From JANJWP01 sp964540725 (lineage in GTDB: Bacteria; Patescibacteriota; Gracilibacteria; BD1-5; UBA2023), in NCBI GenBank assembly GCA_964540725.1, contig CAZINU010000025.1, positions 1 to 8,951 on the forward strand: DNA of 8,951 bases. Direction: 5' to 3'. Numbering within the stretch: position 1 is the first letter of the stretch; each line of letters opens with the position of its first letter. Under the pieces are notes generated by a model, which was not told the origin of the DNA, searched no databases, and saw only the letters and a program-made list of their open reading frames with translations. Made by a program: the position numbers and the translations under genes. Positions 1-7,773 of this stretch are shown here, piece by piece.

Positions 1-1
1 A

Positions 2-166
2 TCGGTCGAAATCGTCGAACCGGATTCGCCCCAACAACGGGCCTTCGCCGCGGGAATCAACGGCATCGTGAAATGAAAGCCGGTAAAAGGCCTCAAGGTC
101 GAGGCATTTTCGCAAGCGAGCCTGACGGTGGCGGCCTTTAACGAATTCCTCGCTTCCCAGAAATAG
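2..166 (+). CDS. 3' end of a probable FMN-binding domain protein (partial)
   Basis: This is the last 54 codons of a gene cut by the window edge; it ends at TAG 164-166. TGA at 74-76 lies in frame and is read as Gly (I-V-K-G-K-P-V-K-G). The C-terminus, K-V-E-A-F-S-Q-A-S-L-T-V-A-A-F-N, resembles the end of FMN_bind domains (NqrC/RnfG type). There a '(D/E)-x-(h)-S-G-A-[TS]-h-T-x-x-A-F' motif carries covalent FMN on the Thr/Ser. Here the motif at 110-121 reads S-Q-A-S, so the usual Gly is Gln and the acceptor would be Ser. The stop is 2 nt before the GTG of apbE, which suggests co-transcription and translational coupling. ApbE is the enzyme that flavinylates such domains, so the context supports the call. 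Most of the protein is missing, so membrane anchors or a signal peptide cannot be judged. The family call is an inference from a short tail plus its neighbour. Confidence 0.5.
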
Positions 167-168
167 CC

Positions 169-1104
169 GTGAATCCCGAATCGTCCGCCCCGTTCCGTTT
201 CCGATACGCGTTCGCGGCACTCGGTTCCGTTTTCACGATCAGCGTCCGTTCCGTCGGGAATCCGGCTTTGGACGGAGCCGTTCGCGACGCGAGATCGCTC
301 ATTGCCGACTTCGAGGCGGAATTCTCGAGGTTTCGTCCGGATTCGCCGCTTTCGACGTTGAACCGAATCGGGAAGCTCCGGGTTTCCGAGCGCTTTTTTC
401 GCCTCTCCGAAACCGCGGCGCGGGCGTTCGAAATTTCCGAAGGATATTTCAATCCGTTTTTCGACGTTTCCGGAATCGGGTACGTCCGCCCATTCGAAGC
501 CGAATCCGAATTCCGTCCTTCCGAATCCGGAATTTCCGAGCCGCCAGCCTTCTCCGAATTCCGAATCGAAGGCTCGGAGGCCATGCTGCCCGTGGGTGCG
601 AAACTCGATTTTGGCGCCATCGGAAAAGGATTCCTGGCCGATGAAATCGCAAGTTTTCTCAAATCGAGGGGGTTCGCCGATTTCGTGCTCGATTTCGGGG
701 GCGATGTCGTCGCGTCAACGGACGGCGGCCGAGAAAATTCCCATTCGATCGCCATCGCGTCACCCTTCGTCGCGTGAGAAGCCATCGGAACCGTCCGAAT
801 TTCGAACGCCGCGATTTCGACCTCGGGATCTTCCGTTCGGAGATGGAAAACTCCGGACGGCCGGGAATTGCACCATATTATCTCGCCGTACGGAGCTTCA
901 TCCGAATGACTCGCCTCCGTCACGGTCTTCGAAAGAACGTGAGCCCTTTCCGACGCGCTCGCTACGGGATTTTTCGCGGCAGGCCCCCAAGCCGGCCCGG
1001 AAATCGCGCGGCGAAAATCCGTCGACGCGCTCTTCGTCCTTTCGGACGGCCGGGTCATTTCGACGGTTCGGAATCCCGAGAAATACGGACTTTCGATGCG
1101 GTAG
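169..1104 (+). CDS. apbE: FAD:protein FMN transferase (ApbE), UGA read as Gly
   Basis: ApbE uses FAD and Mg2+ to transfer FMN covalently to a Thr/Ser of a flavoprotein. The 311-aa product, a normal family length, is obtained only if TGA at 775, 907 and 940 (residues 203, 247, 258) is read as Gly; the stop is TAG 1102-1104. Seen in order: an N-terminal 'ALGS-FTISV' strand; 'F-S-R-F-R-P-D-S-P-L-S-T-L-N' near residues 53-66; 'Y-F-N-P-F-F-D-V-S' near 104; 'KLDFGAIGKGFLADE' at 145-159; 'LDFGGDVVAS' at 174-183. After the first TGA come 'AAISTSG' (214-220), 'HHIISPYGA', 'LASVTVFERT' and 'DALATG' (262-267). These match the metal/nucleotide site and the closing D-A-x-A-T motif of the family. GTG 169 is the only plausible start: TAA at 139-141 closes the frame upstream and there is no ATG nearby. 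No signal peptide or lipobox is visible, so it is probably cytoplasmic, unlike many exported ApbE lipoproteins. 'SPYGA' replaces the common D-P-x-T-G. Confidence 0.95.
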
Positions 1105-1109
1105 CCGAC

Positions 1110-1568
1110 CTACGCGGCCTTTTCTTGGTCGTTCAACATTCTCGAGAGTCCCGAATGGAAGCGGAGCAAATGGTATGCGGTCGCATCGTAGCTCGCGACG
1201 GCATGGGGTTTCGTAATGAGTCTTACGGTCTGCTTCGAGACCCATTCGCCCAATCTCCGCACTTCCTTTTTTCGGAACTCGGCCCGGTTTTCGAACATGG
1301 CGACGATGTATTCGCATTCCGAACGGATGCGCTCGGCGAGAACCCTCAATTCTTCGCGGTCGTTCCGGTAGCGCGCTTCCCTCATTTCCGGAGAGTCGAG
1401 AATTTCGACGGCGGCGTTTAGGTAATCGAGCGCCATCCGCATCGACCGGACCTCGTCCAAAAACCCGACCGCCACGATCGAGAGCGGGTACGTTCCCGCA
1501 CTCTGGAAACTCTCCTTTTTCGGAGGTTTCCAGAGGGGGCGGGAAGGGGGTTCGGGACGGTCGGCCAT
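1110..1568 (-). CDS. conserved-looking protein of unknown function, 152 aa
   Basis: I do not recognise a family. The reading frame runs from ATG (1568-1566) to TAG (1112-1110), with no internal TGA, and codon choice is like its neighbours (GAA, CTC, GTC, GCC, TCG). The first ~27 residues are Pro/Lys-rich and look disordered (MADRPEPPSRPLWKPPKK). The rest looks helical and charged: an amphipathic stretch 'VGFLDEVRSMRMALDYLNAA' near 34-53, then Arg/Glu-rich helices to about residue 112, and a tail with 'ATAYHLLRFHSG' near 129-140. No signal peptide or membrane segment is seen, so it is probably cytoplasmic. One Cys is present (residue 85). It converges on apbE (5 nt between the two stops) and diverges from lepA. 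A minus-strand promoter lies upstream (1645-1617), with a 12-bp palindrome at the expected transcription start. The frame stays open upstream of the ATG into lepA antisense, so the start rests on the ATG and the promoter position. Confidence 0.72.
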   Translation of the reverse strand: MADRPEPPSRPLWKPPKKESFQSAGTYPLSIVAVGFLDEVRSMRMALDYLNAAVEILDSPEMREARYRNDREELRVLAERIRSECEYIVAMFENRAEFRKKEVRRLGEWVSKQTVRLITKPHAVASYDATAYHLLRFHSGLSRMLNDQEKAA

Positions 1569-1598
1569 GGTACGCGGGACGGAACGGAAAACGGGGCG

Positions 1599-1610
1599 GT
1601 TCGTACGAAC
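1599..1610. repeat. 12-bp perfect palindrome, possible operator
   Basis: GTTCGTACGAAC is a perfect 12-bp dyad. It lies where transcription from the minus-strand promoter just upstream would begin, about 31-42 bp before the ATG of the 152-aa gene. A regulator bound here would block that start. That is inference from position; no regulator is visible in the window. Confidence 0.35.
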
Positions 1611-1616
1611 GTCGGA

Positions 1617-1645
1617 ATGGTACGCCTTCTTTTCGCGTTTTTCAA
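1617..1645 (-). promoter_or_regulatory. sigma70-like promoter for the 152-aa minus-strand gene
   Basis: On the minus strand TTGAAA (1645-1640) and TACCAT (1622-1617) are separated by 17 nt. The predicted start near 1610 gives a leader of about 42 nt to ATG 1568. The match is 4-5 of 6 in each box and the spacing is ideal. Confidence 0.5.
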
Positions 1646-1679
1646 GTCCCCGAACGCGTTTTTGTGAGCGGGGAAGTCC

Positions 1680-1707
1680 TTGCAATATGTCGAACTTTCC
1701 GTACTCT
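1680..1707 (+). promoter_or_regulatory. candidate promoter for lepA
   Basis: TTGCAA (1680-1685) and TACTCT (1702-1707) are separated by 16 nt, the same spacing as the promoters of the SLH gene and ndk. The -10 box ends 36 nt before ATG 1744, close to the 31 and 35 nt of those two genes. This favours ATG 1744 over the in-frame ATG 1687 as the lepA start, because 1687 would lie upstream of transcription. The -10 box is weak, so the call is tentative. Confidence 0.35.
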
Positions 1708-1743
1708 CTCGCGCGTTCCAGTTTCCAACCCGTTCGCCCCAGA

Positions 1744-3618
1744 ATGCATTCCATCCGAAATTTCTGCATCATCGCCCATATCGACCACGGAAAGTCGACC
1801 CTTGCCGACCGCCTGATCGAAATCACCGGGGCCATGTCGAAGCGCGACATGCGGGAACAGACCCTCGATACCATGGATATCGAGCAGGAGCGCGGCATTA
1901 CCATCAAGCTTACGCCCGTCCGCATGGAATGGAAGGGGGTGGAACTGAATTTGATCGACACTCCGGGCCACGTCGACTTCCAATACGAAGTCTCGCGCTC
2001 GCTCGCGAGCGTCGAAGGCGCCGTTCTCGTCGTCGACGCGACGCAGGGCATCGAAGCCCAGACGCTCTCCAACGTCTATTTGGCGCTCGAAAACGATCTC
2101 GCGATCATTCCGGTTCTCAATAAGATCGACCTTCCGTCGGCCGACGTCGAACGCGTCACGAAGGAAGTCGTCTCGCTCCTCGGGTGCGACCCCACGGAAA
2201 TCATTCCGGTTTCGGCGAAAACCGGGCAAAACGTCGAATCCATTCTCGACGCCGTCATCGAGCGCGTTCCCGAGCCGAAGAAACTCGATAGATCGTCCCA
2301 GCTCGTTCCCAACGCGTCCCCGGATGCCGAAACCGGCGCCGTCAAGGCGCTCGTGTTCGATTCCCAGTACGACACGTACAAGGGGGTCGTCATCTATTTG
2401 AAGCTGTTTTCCTGAACGATTAAGAAGGGCGACCCGCTCGAACTCGTCCATACGGGCTCCAAAATGGAAGCGCTCGAAGTGGGGTGCTTCCGTCCCAAGT
2501 ACGACCCCGTGGGCGTCATTCACGAAGGGGAAATCGGGTACGTCGTCACGGGGCTCAAAACCGTGGCCGAAGCGAAGGTGGGGGACACCGTCTTCCGCGG
2601 TTCCGCCGAAAAGAAGGTGCCGATCGAGGGATTCAAGCGCATCACCCCGTTCGTCTTCGCCGGAGTGTATCCGGTAGATACCGACGAATATCCCAAGCTG
2701 AAGGATTCGCTCGACAAGCTCATGCTGAACGATTCTTCGCTCTCCACCGAGAACGAGGTTTCGCCCGCGCTCGGCCACGGATTCCGTTGCGGATTCCTCG
2801 GGCTCCTGCATTTGGACATCGTCAAAGAACGGCTCTGGCGCGAATTCGACATGGACGTCATCATGACCTCGCCGCAGGTCACGTACAAGGTCGTCATCGC
2901 GGGCGACCATGCGGCCGAATATCCGCGCAACCGGCCGGAAGTCGTCGAATTCGAAGGCCGCGCATGTACCGAAATCTCCGTTTCGAATCCCGAAGATTTG
3001 CCGAAGCCGGGGAATTTCCTCCATATCGAGGAACCTATCGCGAAAATCGAAATCATCACCCCGTCGGAATACGTCGGCGGACTCATGCAACTCTGCCAAG
3101 ACCGACGCGGAAAATTCACGGGACAGCACTACTTGGACGCCGGTCGCGTCGTGCTGTCCTATGAAATCCCCATGGCCGAACTCGTGGGCGATTTTTACGA
3201 CGACCTCAAAAGCATCTCGTCCGGATACGGGTCGCTCTCGTACGAATTCCTCCGCTACCAGATGGACGATCTCCAACGCATGGACATCCTCGTGGCGGGC
3301 GAACGGGTCGACGCCTTCGCCATGATCGTCCATTCGAGCCGCGCCCGGACGATTGGCGGAAACATTTGCCGGAAACTGAAAGAGAACATTCCCAAAGCGC
3401 AGTTCGCCATCGCCATCCAAGCCGCGCTCGGAAACCATGTCATCGCCCGCGAAGATATCTCCGCGCTCCGAAAGGACGTCACGGCCAAACTCTACGGCGG
3501 CGACGTATCGCGCAAACGCAAGCTCCTCGAAAAACAGAAGGAGGGAAAAAAGAAGATGAAACAATTCGGAAAAGTCGCGATTCCGAGTGAAACGTTCGTA
3601 AACATCCTGAAGAAATAG
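1744..3618 (+). CDS. lepA: elongation factor 4 (LepA) GTPase, UGA read as Gly
   Basis: LepA/EF4 is a ribosome-associated translational GTPase acting during initiation/elongation. The 624-aa product is continuous only if TGA 2413-2415 (residue 224) is Gly: the frame reads Y-L-K-L-F-S-[TGA]-T-I-K-K-G-D. Relatives such as E. coli LepA have N-G-T-L-R-K-G-D here, a near-invariant Gly in domain II. GTPase motifs: G1 AHIDHGKST (11-19), G2 ERGIT (49-53), G3 DTPGHVDF (72-79), G4 NKID (126-129), G5 SAKTG (157-161). Further family marks are 'GLLHLDI', 'EPIAKIEIITPSEY' and the LepA-specific C-terminus 'YGGDVSRKRKLLEKQKEGKK'. The stop is TAG. ATG 1744 gives the usual M-x-x-I-R-N-F start; ATG 1687 would add 19 residues without family support. 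Neither start has a clear Shine-Dalgarno sequence. About 15-20 extra residues (near 179-196, KKLDRSSQLVPNASPDAE) sit between the G domain and domain II, and the protein is slightly longer than the usual ~600 aa. Confidence 0.98.
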
Positions 3619-3634
3619 CGGAGGGAAGGGGTTC

Positions 3635-3686
3635 TTGACATACGTTCCACACCTAACGAAAACGTTTTGGCAAATGTCAACGCGTT
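3635..3686. repeat. nested dyads in the lepA-SLH intergenic region
   Basis: Three symmetric elements lie together: TTGACAT (3635-3641) with its inverted copy ATGTCAA (3674-3680); a perfect 10-bp palindrome AAAACGTTTT (3659-3668) inside that pair; and AACGCGTT (3679-3686). The first TTGACA has no matching -10 box at 16-18 nt. The set could be an operator for the downstream surface-protein gene or part of a lepA transcript end, but there is no clean hairpin plus T-tract, so I do not call a terminator. Confidence 0.35.
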
Positions 3687-3710
3687 TTTCACGAAAATCG
3701 GAGAAGGGGA

Positions 3711-3738
3711 TTGATTCCCGGTTTGGGAAGGATACACT
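3711..3738 (+). promoter_or_regulatory. promoter for the SLH surface-protein gene
   Basis: TTGATT (3711-3716) and TACACT (3733-3738) are separated by 16 nt. The -10 box ends 31 nt before ATG 3770, giving a short leader of about 25 nt without a Shine-Dalgarno-like AGGAG. The nested dyads just upstream (3635-3686) could modulate it. Confidence 0.5.
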
Positions 3739-3769
3739 TACGGGACTACTTCCGTAATCTTTTCGTCCT

Positions 3770-6700
3770 ATGGGCAAAGGGAAAACACTTCGGAAGATGA
3801 AAAGGGCCATTTCGGGAATTTCCGCGTTCCTGGTGGCCCTTTCGTCTTTCCAGCCGCTCGTTTCGAGCGCGGCCGTCATCGACGGGGATCCGGCGAACGC
3901 CCTCTCCTGATCGAACGGCGGATACGTGAACGCTACGAATTCCGGGTCGTACTCGCTGAACTTCGCGCTCAGCGGAACGCTCGATCCGGGAGACTTTATC
4001 GTCGCCGAGGTCCTTTCCGGAAGCGACGTCATGGCTTCCGGGTCGTACGTATCCGGAGCCGGAGGCGAAAATACGGGTTCGATATCGCCGCTGAACCTCT
4101 CGATGCTCACCGATGGGACGTACGCGCTCAGCGGCTCCGTCTATACGTCCGTTCCGGCGCTCAGCGCATCGGGCATTACCGGAACGCTGACGGTCGACGC
4201 GACTTTTCCGGCCGTCTCCTCGACCGGAACCGTCACCGTGGGAACCGGAACGGCCGCCTTCTCCGGCATCGCCGTCACCGACGCGAATTTCTCGGGAGCG
4301 ACCCTCTCGTATTCCGGGGTTTCCGGAGGCGGAACCGGATCGGTTTCCCTGACCGGAACGGCCGGCAATCTTACCGGATCGGTTTCCGGACTCCAATCGA
4401 ACACGACCTACCTCTACGTCGTTTCGGCAACCGACCTGGCCGGTAATTCGACCTCGCTGACGGCGGGAACCTTCGCGACGGCCTTCGATTGGCAGTCGCT
4501 CTACGCCGGCATCGGCTCCGGCGTCACCGCCGCGGGCATCGCGAATAACTTTACGGGCGTCACGAACGCGAACGTCACGGGATACTCGGGATTGTATTTC
4601 GAGAAAACCGGATACGGAAAAATCACCTTTTCCGGAGCACTCAACTTGACGGATTCCGGAACCATCTCGTTCCTCCAGAATCTCGGAAGCTACCTCGATA
4701 TGACGAACGGGCGCGTAGGGTTCGCGGTTTCTTCCGGAAGCACCGCCTCCGGTTCGCTGTTCCAGAGCGCCGGAGCTTCTCTCGACGTCTACTTCTCCGG
4801 ACAACCGTTCACCCCCGGATCCATGGATCCGTCCGCCGTCGTCGTACGGGATAACGACGGCAACGTCCTCACGTCCTCCGGAATTCTTTCGAACCTGCTC
4901 TGCGCGGTCTCGGTAGGCGGAACCCAGACCTGTACGTTCGACGCCTCCCATTTCACGACGTTCGATTTCAAACCGATCCTTACGGATGTGACGGTTTCTT
5001 CGAACAACGTCTTCTCGGGATCCCTCGCGAAACTTGGCGATACCGTTTCGCTCTCGTTCACCGGAAGCGAAACGCTCACGGGCGTTACGGCCACCATGTC
5101 AGGCGTCAATAACGGAAGTTCCTTGTCCGTTACCGGAAGCTGAACCCACTGGTCGGCAACCGGAACCGTCACTTCCACCGGCGTTCTCGTATCGCCGGCA
5201 TTTGCCATCGGTTTTTCCGACACGATCGGAAACGCCGGCGATACGGTGACGGCAACGACCGATTCTTCGAGCGTCTCGTTCGACCCCGTCGCCCCGTCGG
5301 CGACCCTTTCGTCTTCGGCGCCCTCCACGTTGACGGGAGCGTTCTCGGTAACGGCCGTACTTTCGGAAACCGCCTCCGGATTCTCGGTATCGGACATCTC
5401 CGTCTCGAACGGTACGGCAAGCGGATTCTCACAGGATACGGCAACCGGATACTCCTTCACGGTCACTCCGACGGTTTCGACCGGAACGCTCACTGTCCAA
5501 ATCGGTACCGGAACCTTCGCCGACCCTGCCGGAAACGCGAATTCTTCGGCCTCGAACGTTTTGTCCTATTCGGTCGCGATACCGGATACGACTGCCCCCG
5601 TCGTCGCCGTTTCTTCCCACTCCGACACCCAGCAAATTACGGGGTCGACGGTATCCCTGACCGGTTCCGTTTCCGATACGGGAGGGGTCGCCTCCGTCTC
5701 CGTGAACGGACTTTCGGCTTCCCTGACGGGCGGAACGTGGTCGCTTACCCTGACGGGACTGACCGCCGGCAATAACGCCGTTACCGCCGTCGCGACGGAC
5801 CTTTCCGGAAATACCGGGTCGGTTTCCATCGGCCTCGTGCGGATCCCCGACGCTCCGACCGGAATTTCCGTTTCGCTTTCCGGGTCGACGGAGGCCGTCG
5901 TATCGTTTGCGACCGACCTGTCTTCTACCGGAACGGTCCTCTACGGAACGAATTCCGGATCCCTCGGTTCGTCGCAAGCCGGTAGCTCGGCCGGAACCTC
6001 CCACCAGATAACGCTCTCCGGACTTTCCGCGGATACGACTTACTACTACCGGACGTACGGAATGGCAGCCGGATATACCGGATCCGCTTCTTCGGTTTCG
6101 AGCTTTAAAACGCCCGCGATCGTCGATCTCTCCTCGACCGGAACGGTTACGGCAACCGGATCCGCCTACCTGAGCGGCGCCACGTCGACGGGCGCGACGT
6201 TCGCCAGCACCGGAACCCTCCTCGTCGCGAGCGATTCTTCGAGCGGATCGTCGGTTTCCATCGCCATGAGCGGAACGACCATTTCGGCATCCGGATCATG
6301 GGACGGAGTGTTCCAAGCCCCGACGCCGACGTCGAATTCCGGAACCGGAACGACCGCAACCGGATATTCCTTCACGGGAACGGTTTACCAGATCGGAAGC
6401 CCGAATGCCGAACTCACGCTTACCGGGGGAACCGGGGCGACGGTTACTATCCAAGTCGGTACCGCGTTCTCCGGACAAACCCTGAAAGTCTACCGTTCCA
6501 CCGACGGCGGAACGAGTTACTCGTATCTCGCCGATTGTTCCGTCGGCGCTTCGGGAGCCTGTTCGTTCGGCTCGACGCAATTCTCGCTCTTCGCCCTGGC
6601 TTCGCCCTCGGATTCGACCCCGAACGCCTTCTCGTTTACCGACGTCACGGGCGCCGAACTCTCGACCGCCTACGAATCGAACGCCATTACCGTTTCCGGC

Positions 6701-7669
6701 ATCAACGTCGCCGCGACGATTTCGGTTTCCGGCGGACTTTACAGCATCGACGGCGGATCGTACACCGGCGCGACCGGAACGGTCTCGAGCGGAAGCACGG
6801 TCAAAGCGAAAGCCACGTCGAGCGCTTCCAATTCGACGGCCTCGAACGTCGTTTTGACGATCGGCGGAGTTTCCGATACGTACACGGTAACGACGAAGGC
6901 CGCTTCTTCCTCGAGCAGCTCCTCTTCCGGCGGAGGCGGAGGGGGCGGCAGCGGTTTCGTAGGCACGAAATCCCCGTCGTCCGCAACTTCTTCGGGCGTT
7001 TCCGTCCAACGGACTTCCGGAAACGAACCCCCCTCCGACGATACGGTCGCGACCGATAACGGAGCCGAACCGATTCTGACTTTGACTGGCGATAGGGGAA
7101 CCGTTTCGGTTCCGGAAGCTTCGATCTCCGTATCGAAACTCACGTTCCGCGACATTTCGGGACACTGGGCCAAGTCGTACGTCGAAAAACTGGCCGTACG
7201 CGGAATCGTCAACAACGCTCAGGAATTCCGGCCGGAAAATCCTCTGACCCGTGCCGAATTCTTGAAAATTCTCGGAAATTCCGCCGGATGGGATCTCGCT
7301 TCCGCGTCTTCGGAAAAAATCGCATTCTCGGACGTACCCCAAAGCGCGTGGTATGCCCAGTACGTTCGGTATGCTACGGCCAACGGCATCGTCATGAAAT
7401 CGGAACGATTCCGTCCGAACGATCCGATTACTCGCGCCGAAGTTGCGAAAATCATGGTAAGCTCCCTGGTGCTTTCCCCGAAATTTCCCGCGACGTCGAG
7501 CTTCGCCGACGTTTCGTCGGGCCACAGCCTCGCCAAGTACGTGGAAGCTTCGAAATCGTACGGATTCTTCGAAGGACAGCTTTCGAACGGAAAGCGGTTT
7601 TTCCGCCCAGACGCCCCGATTACCCGCGCCGAAATCGCGAAGGTAGTCTCGAAGGCACTCGGATTCTAA
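3770..7669 (+). CDS. exported S-layer-homology (SLH) mosaic surface protein, UGA read as Gly
   Basis: The frame runs from ATG 3770 to TAA 7667-7669 (1299 aa) if TGA 3908 (residue 47) and TGA 5141 (residue 458) are Gly; all pieces share one frame. A signal peptide is clear: a Lys/Arg-rich start (GKGKTLRKMKR), a hydrophobic core (ISGISAFLVALSS) and a likely cut near residue 35. The mature protein is rich in Ser, Thr and Gly. Modules, approximate: Ig-like 53-142; FN3-like 143-237 (ends TYLYVVSATDLAGNSTSL); a module with a Cys pair 238-402 (C378, C388); Ig-like 403-500 around the second TGA, where 'S-V-T-G-S-G-T-H-W-S-A' fits; Ig-like of Big_12 type 508-604 (ends FADPAGNANSSASN); Ig-like 607-690 (VSVNG, ATDLSGNTGSV); FN3-like 694-782 (TTYYYRTYG); a second Cys-pair module 783-947 (C923, C931); a 'FSFTD...LTIGGVSDTYTVTT' module 949-1042. 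A Ser8-Gly7 linker (1046-1060) leads to three SLH domains at about 1124, 1184 and 1244 to the end. SLH domains bind wall polysaccharide, so it is likely an S-layer or wall-anchored protein; its ligand is unknown. Confidence 0.95.
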
Positions 7670-7698
7670 CTCGGCCGGATCGTCGTTCCGACTACTCG

Positions 7699-7722
7699 AA
7701 AAGCCCCTGAAAAGGGGTTTTT
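7699..7722 (+). terminator. Rho-independent terminator after the SLH gene
   Basis: A perfect 10-bp stem (AAAAGCCCCT, 7699-7708, with AGGGGTTTTT, 7713-7722, including one G-U pair) closes a GAAA tetraloop and runs into a T-tract. It lies 30 nt after the TAA of the surface-protein gene. The A-tract/T-tract symmetry could also let it work on the opposite strand. Confidence 0.9.
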
Positions 7723-7738
7723 CGTTTCATGGGAGTTT

Positions 7739-7767
7739 TTGCATACCGGAACGTTTCGTGGTATCGT
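7739..7767 (+). promoter_or_regulatory. promoter for the GNAT-like gene, possibly leaderless
   Basis: TTGCAT (7739-7744) and TATCGT (7762-7767) are separated by 17 nt. The -10 box ends only 6 nt before ATG 7774, so transcription would begin at or within a base or two of the start codon. This gives a leaderless mRNA. Confidence 0.45.
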
Positions 7768-7773
7768 GCGAAC

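Noticed and set aside
138..1058. Long minus-strand reading frame opposite apbE
   Set aside because: It is antisense to a recognised gene, has low-complexity Ser/Arg-rich content and no family motif. GC-rich codon usage keeps the antisense open.
1098..1115. Small hairpin at the overlapping apbE/152-aa gene ends as a bidirectional terminator
   Set aside because: Only a 4-bp GTAG/CTAC stem without mismatch and no T-tract on either side.
1687..1743. Upstream in-frame ATG as the lepA start
   Set aside because: It would add 19 residues not seen in LepA proteins and would lie upstream of the candidate transcription start.
2413..2415. lepA as a pseudogene or split gene
   Set aside because: The same interruption type recurs in four other genes, always TGA and always in frame, with intact motifs on both sides. 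Recoding explains all of them.
3635..3663. TTGACA at 3635 as the SLH gene promoter
   Set aside because: No -10-like sequence at 16-18 nt downstream; the TTGATT/TACACT pair at 3711-3738 fits better.
1642..4110. 822-aa minus-strand reading frame opposite lepA
   Set aside because: It is an antisense shadow: Asp/Arg/Phe-rich translation without motifs, crossing an intergenic region and part of a second gene.
3746..4951. 401-aa minus-strand frame opposite the SLH gene (also 6296-7525)
   Set aside because: The translations are Gly/Arg/Ser-rich mirror images of the Thr/Gly/Ser repeats and lack any domain.
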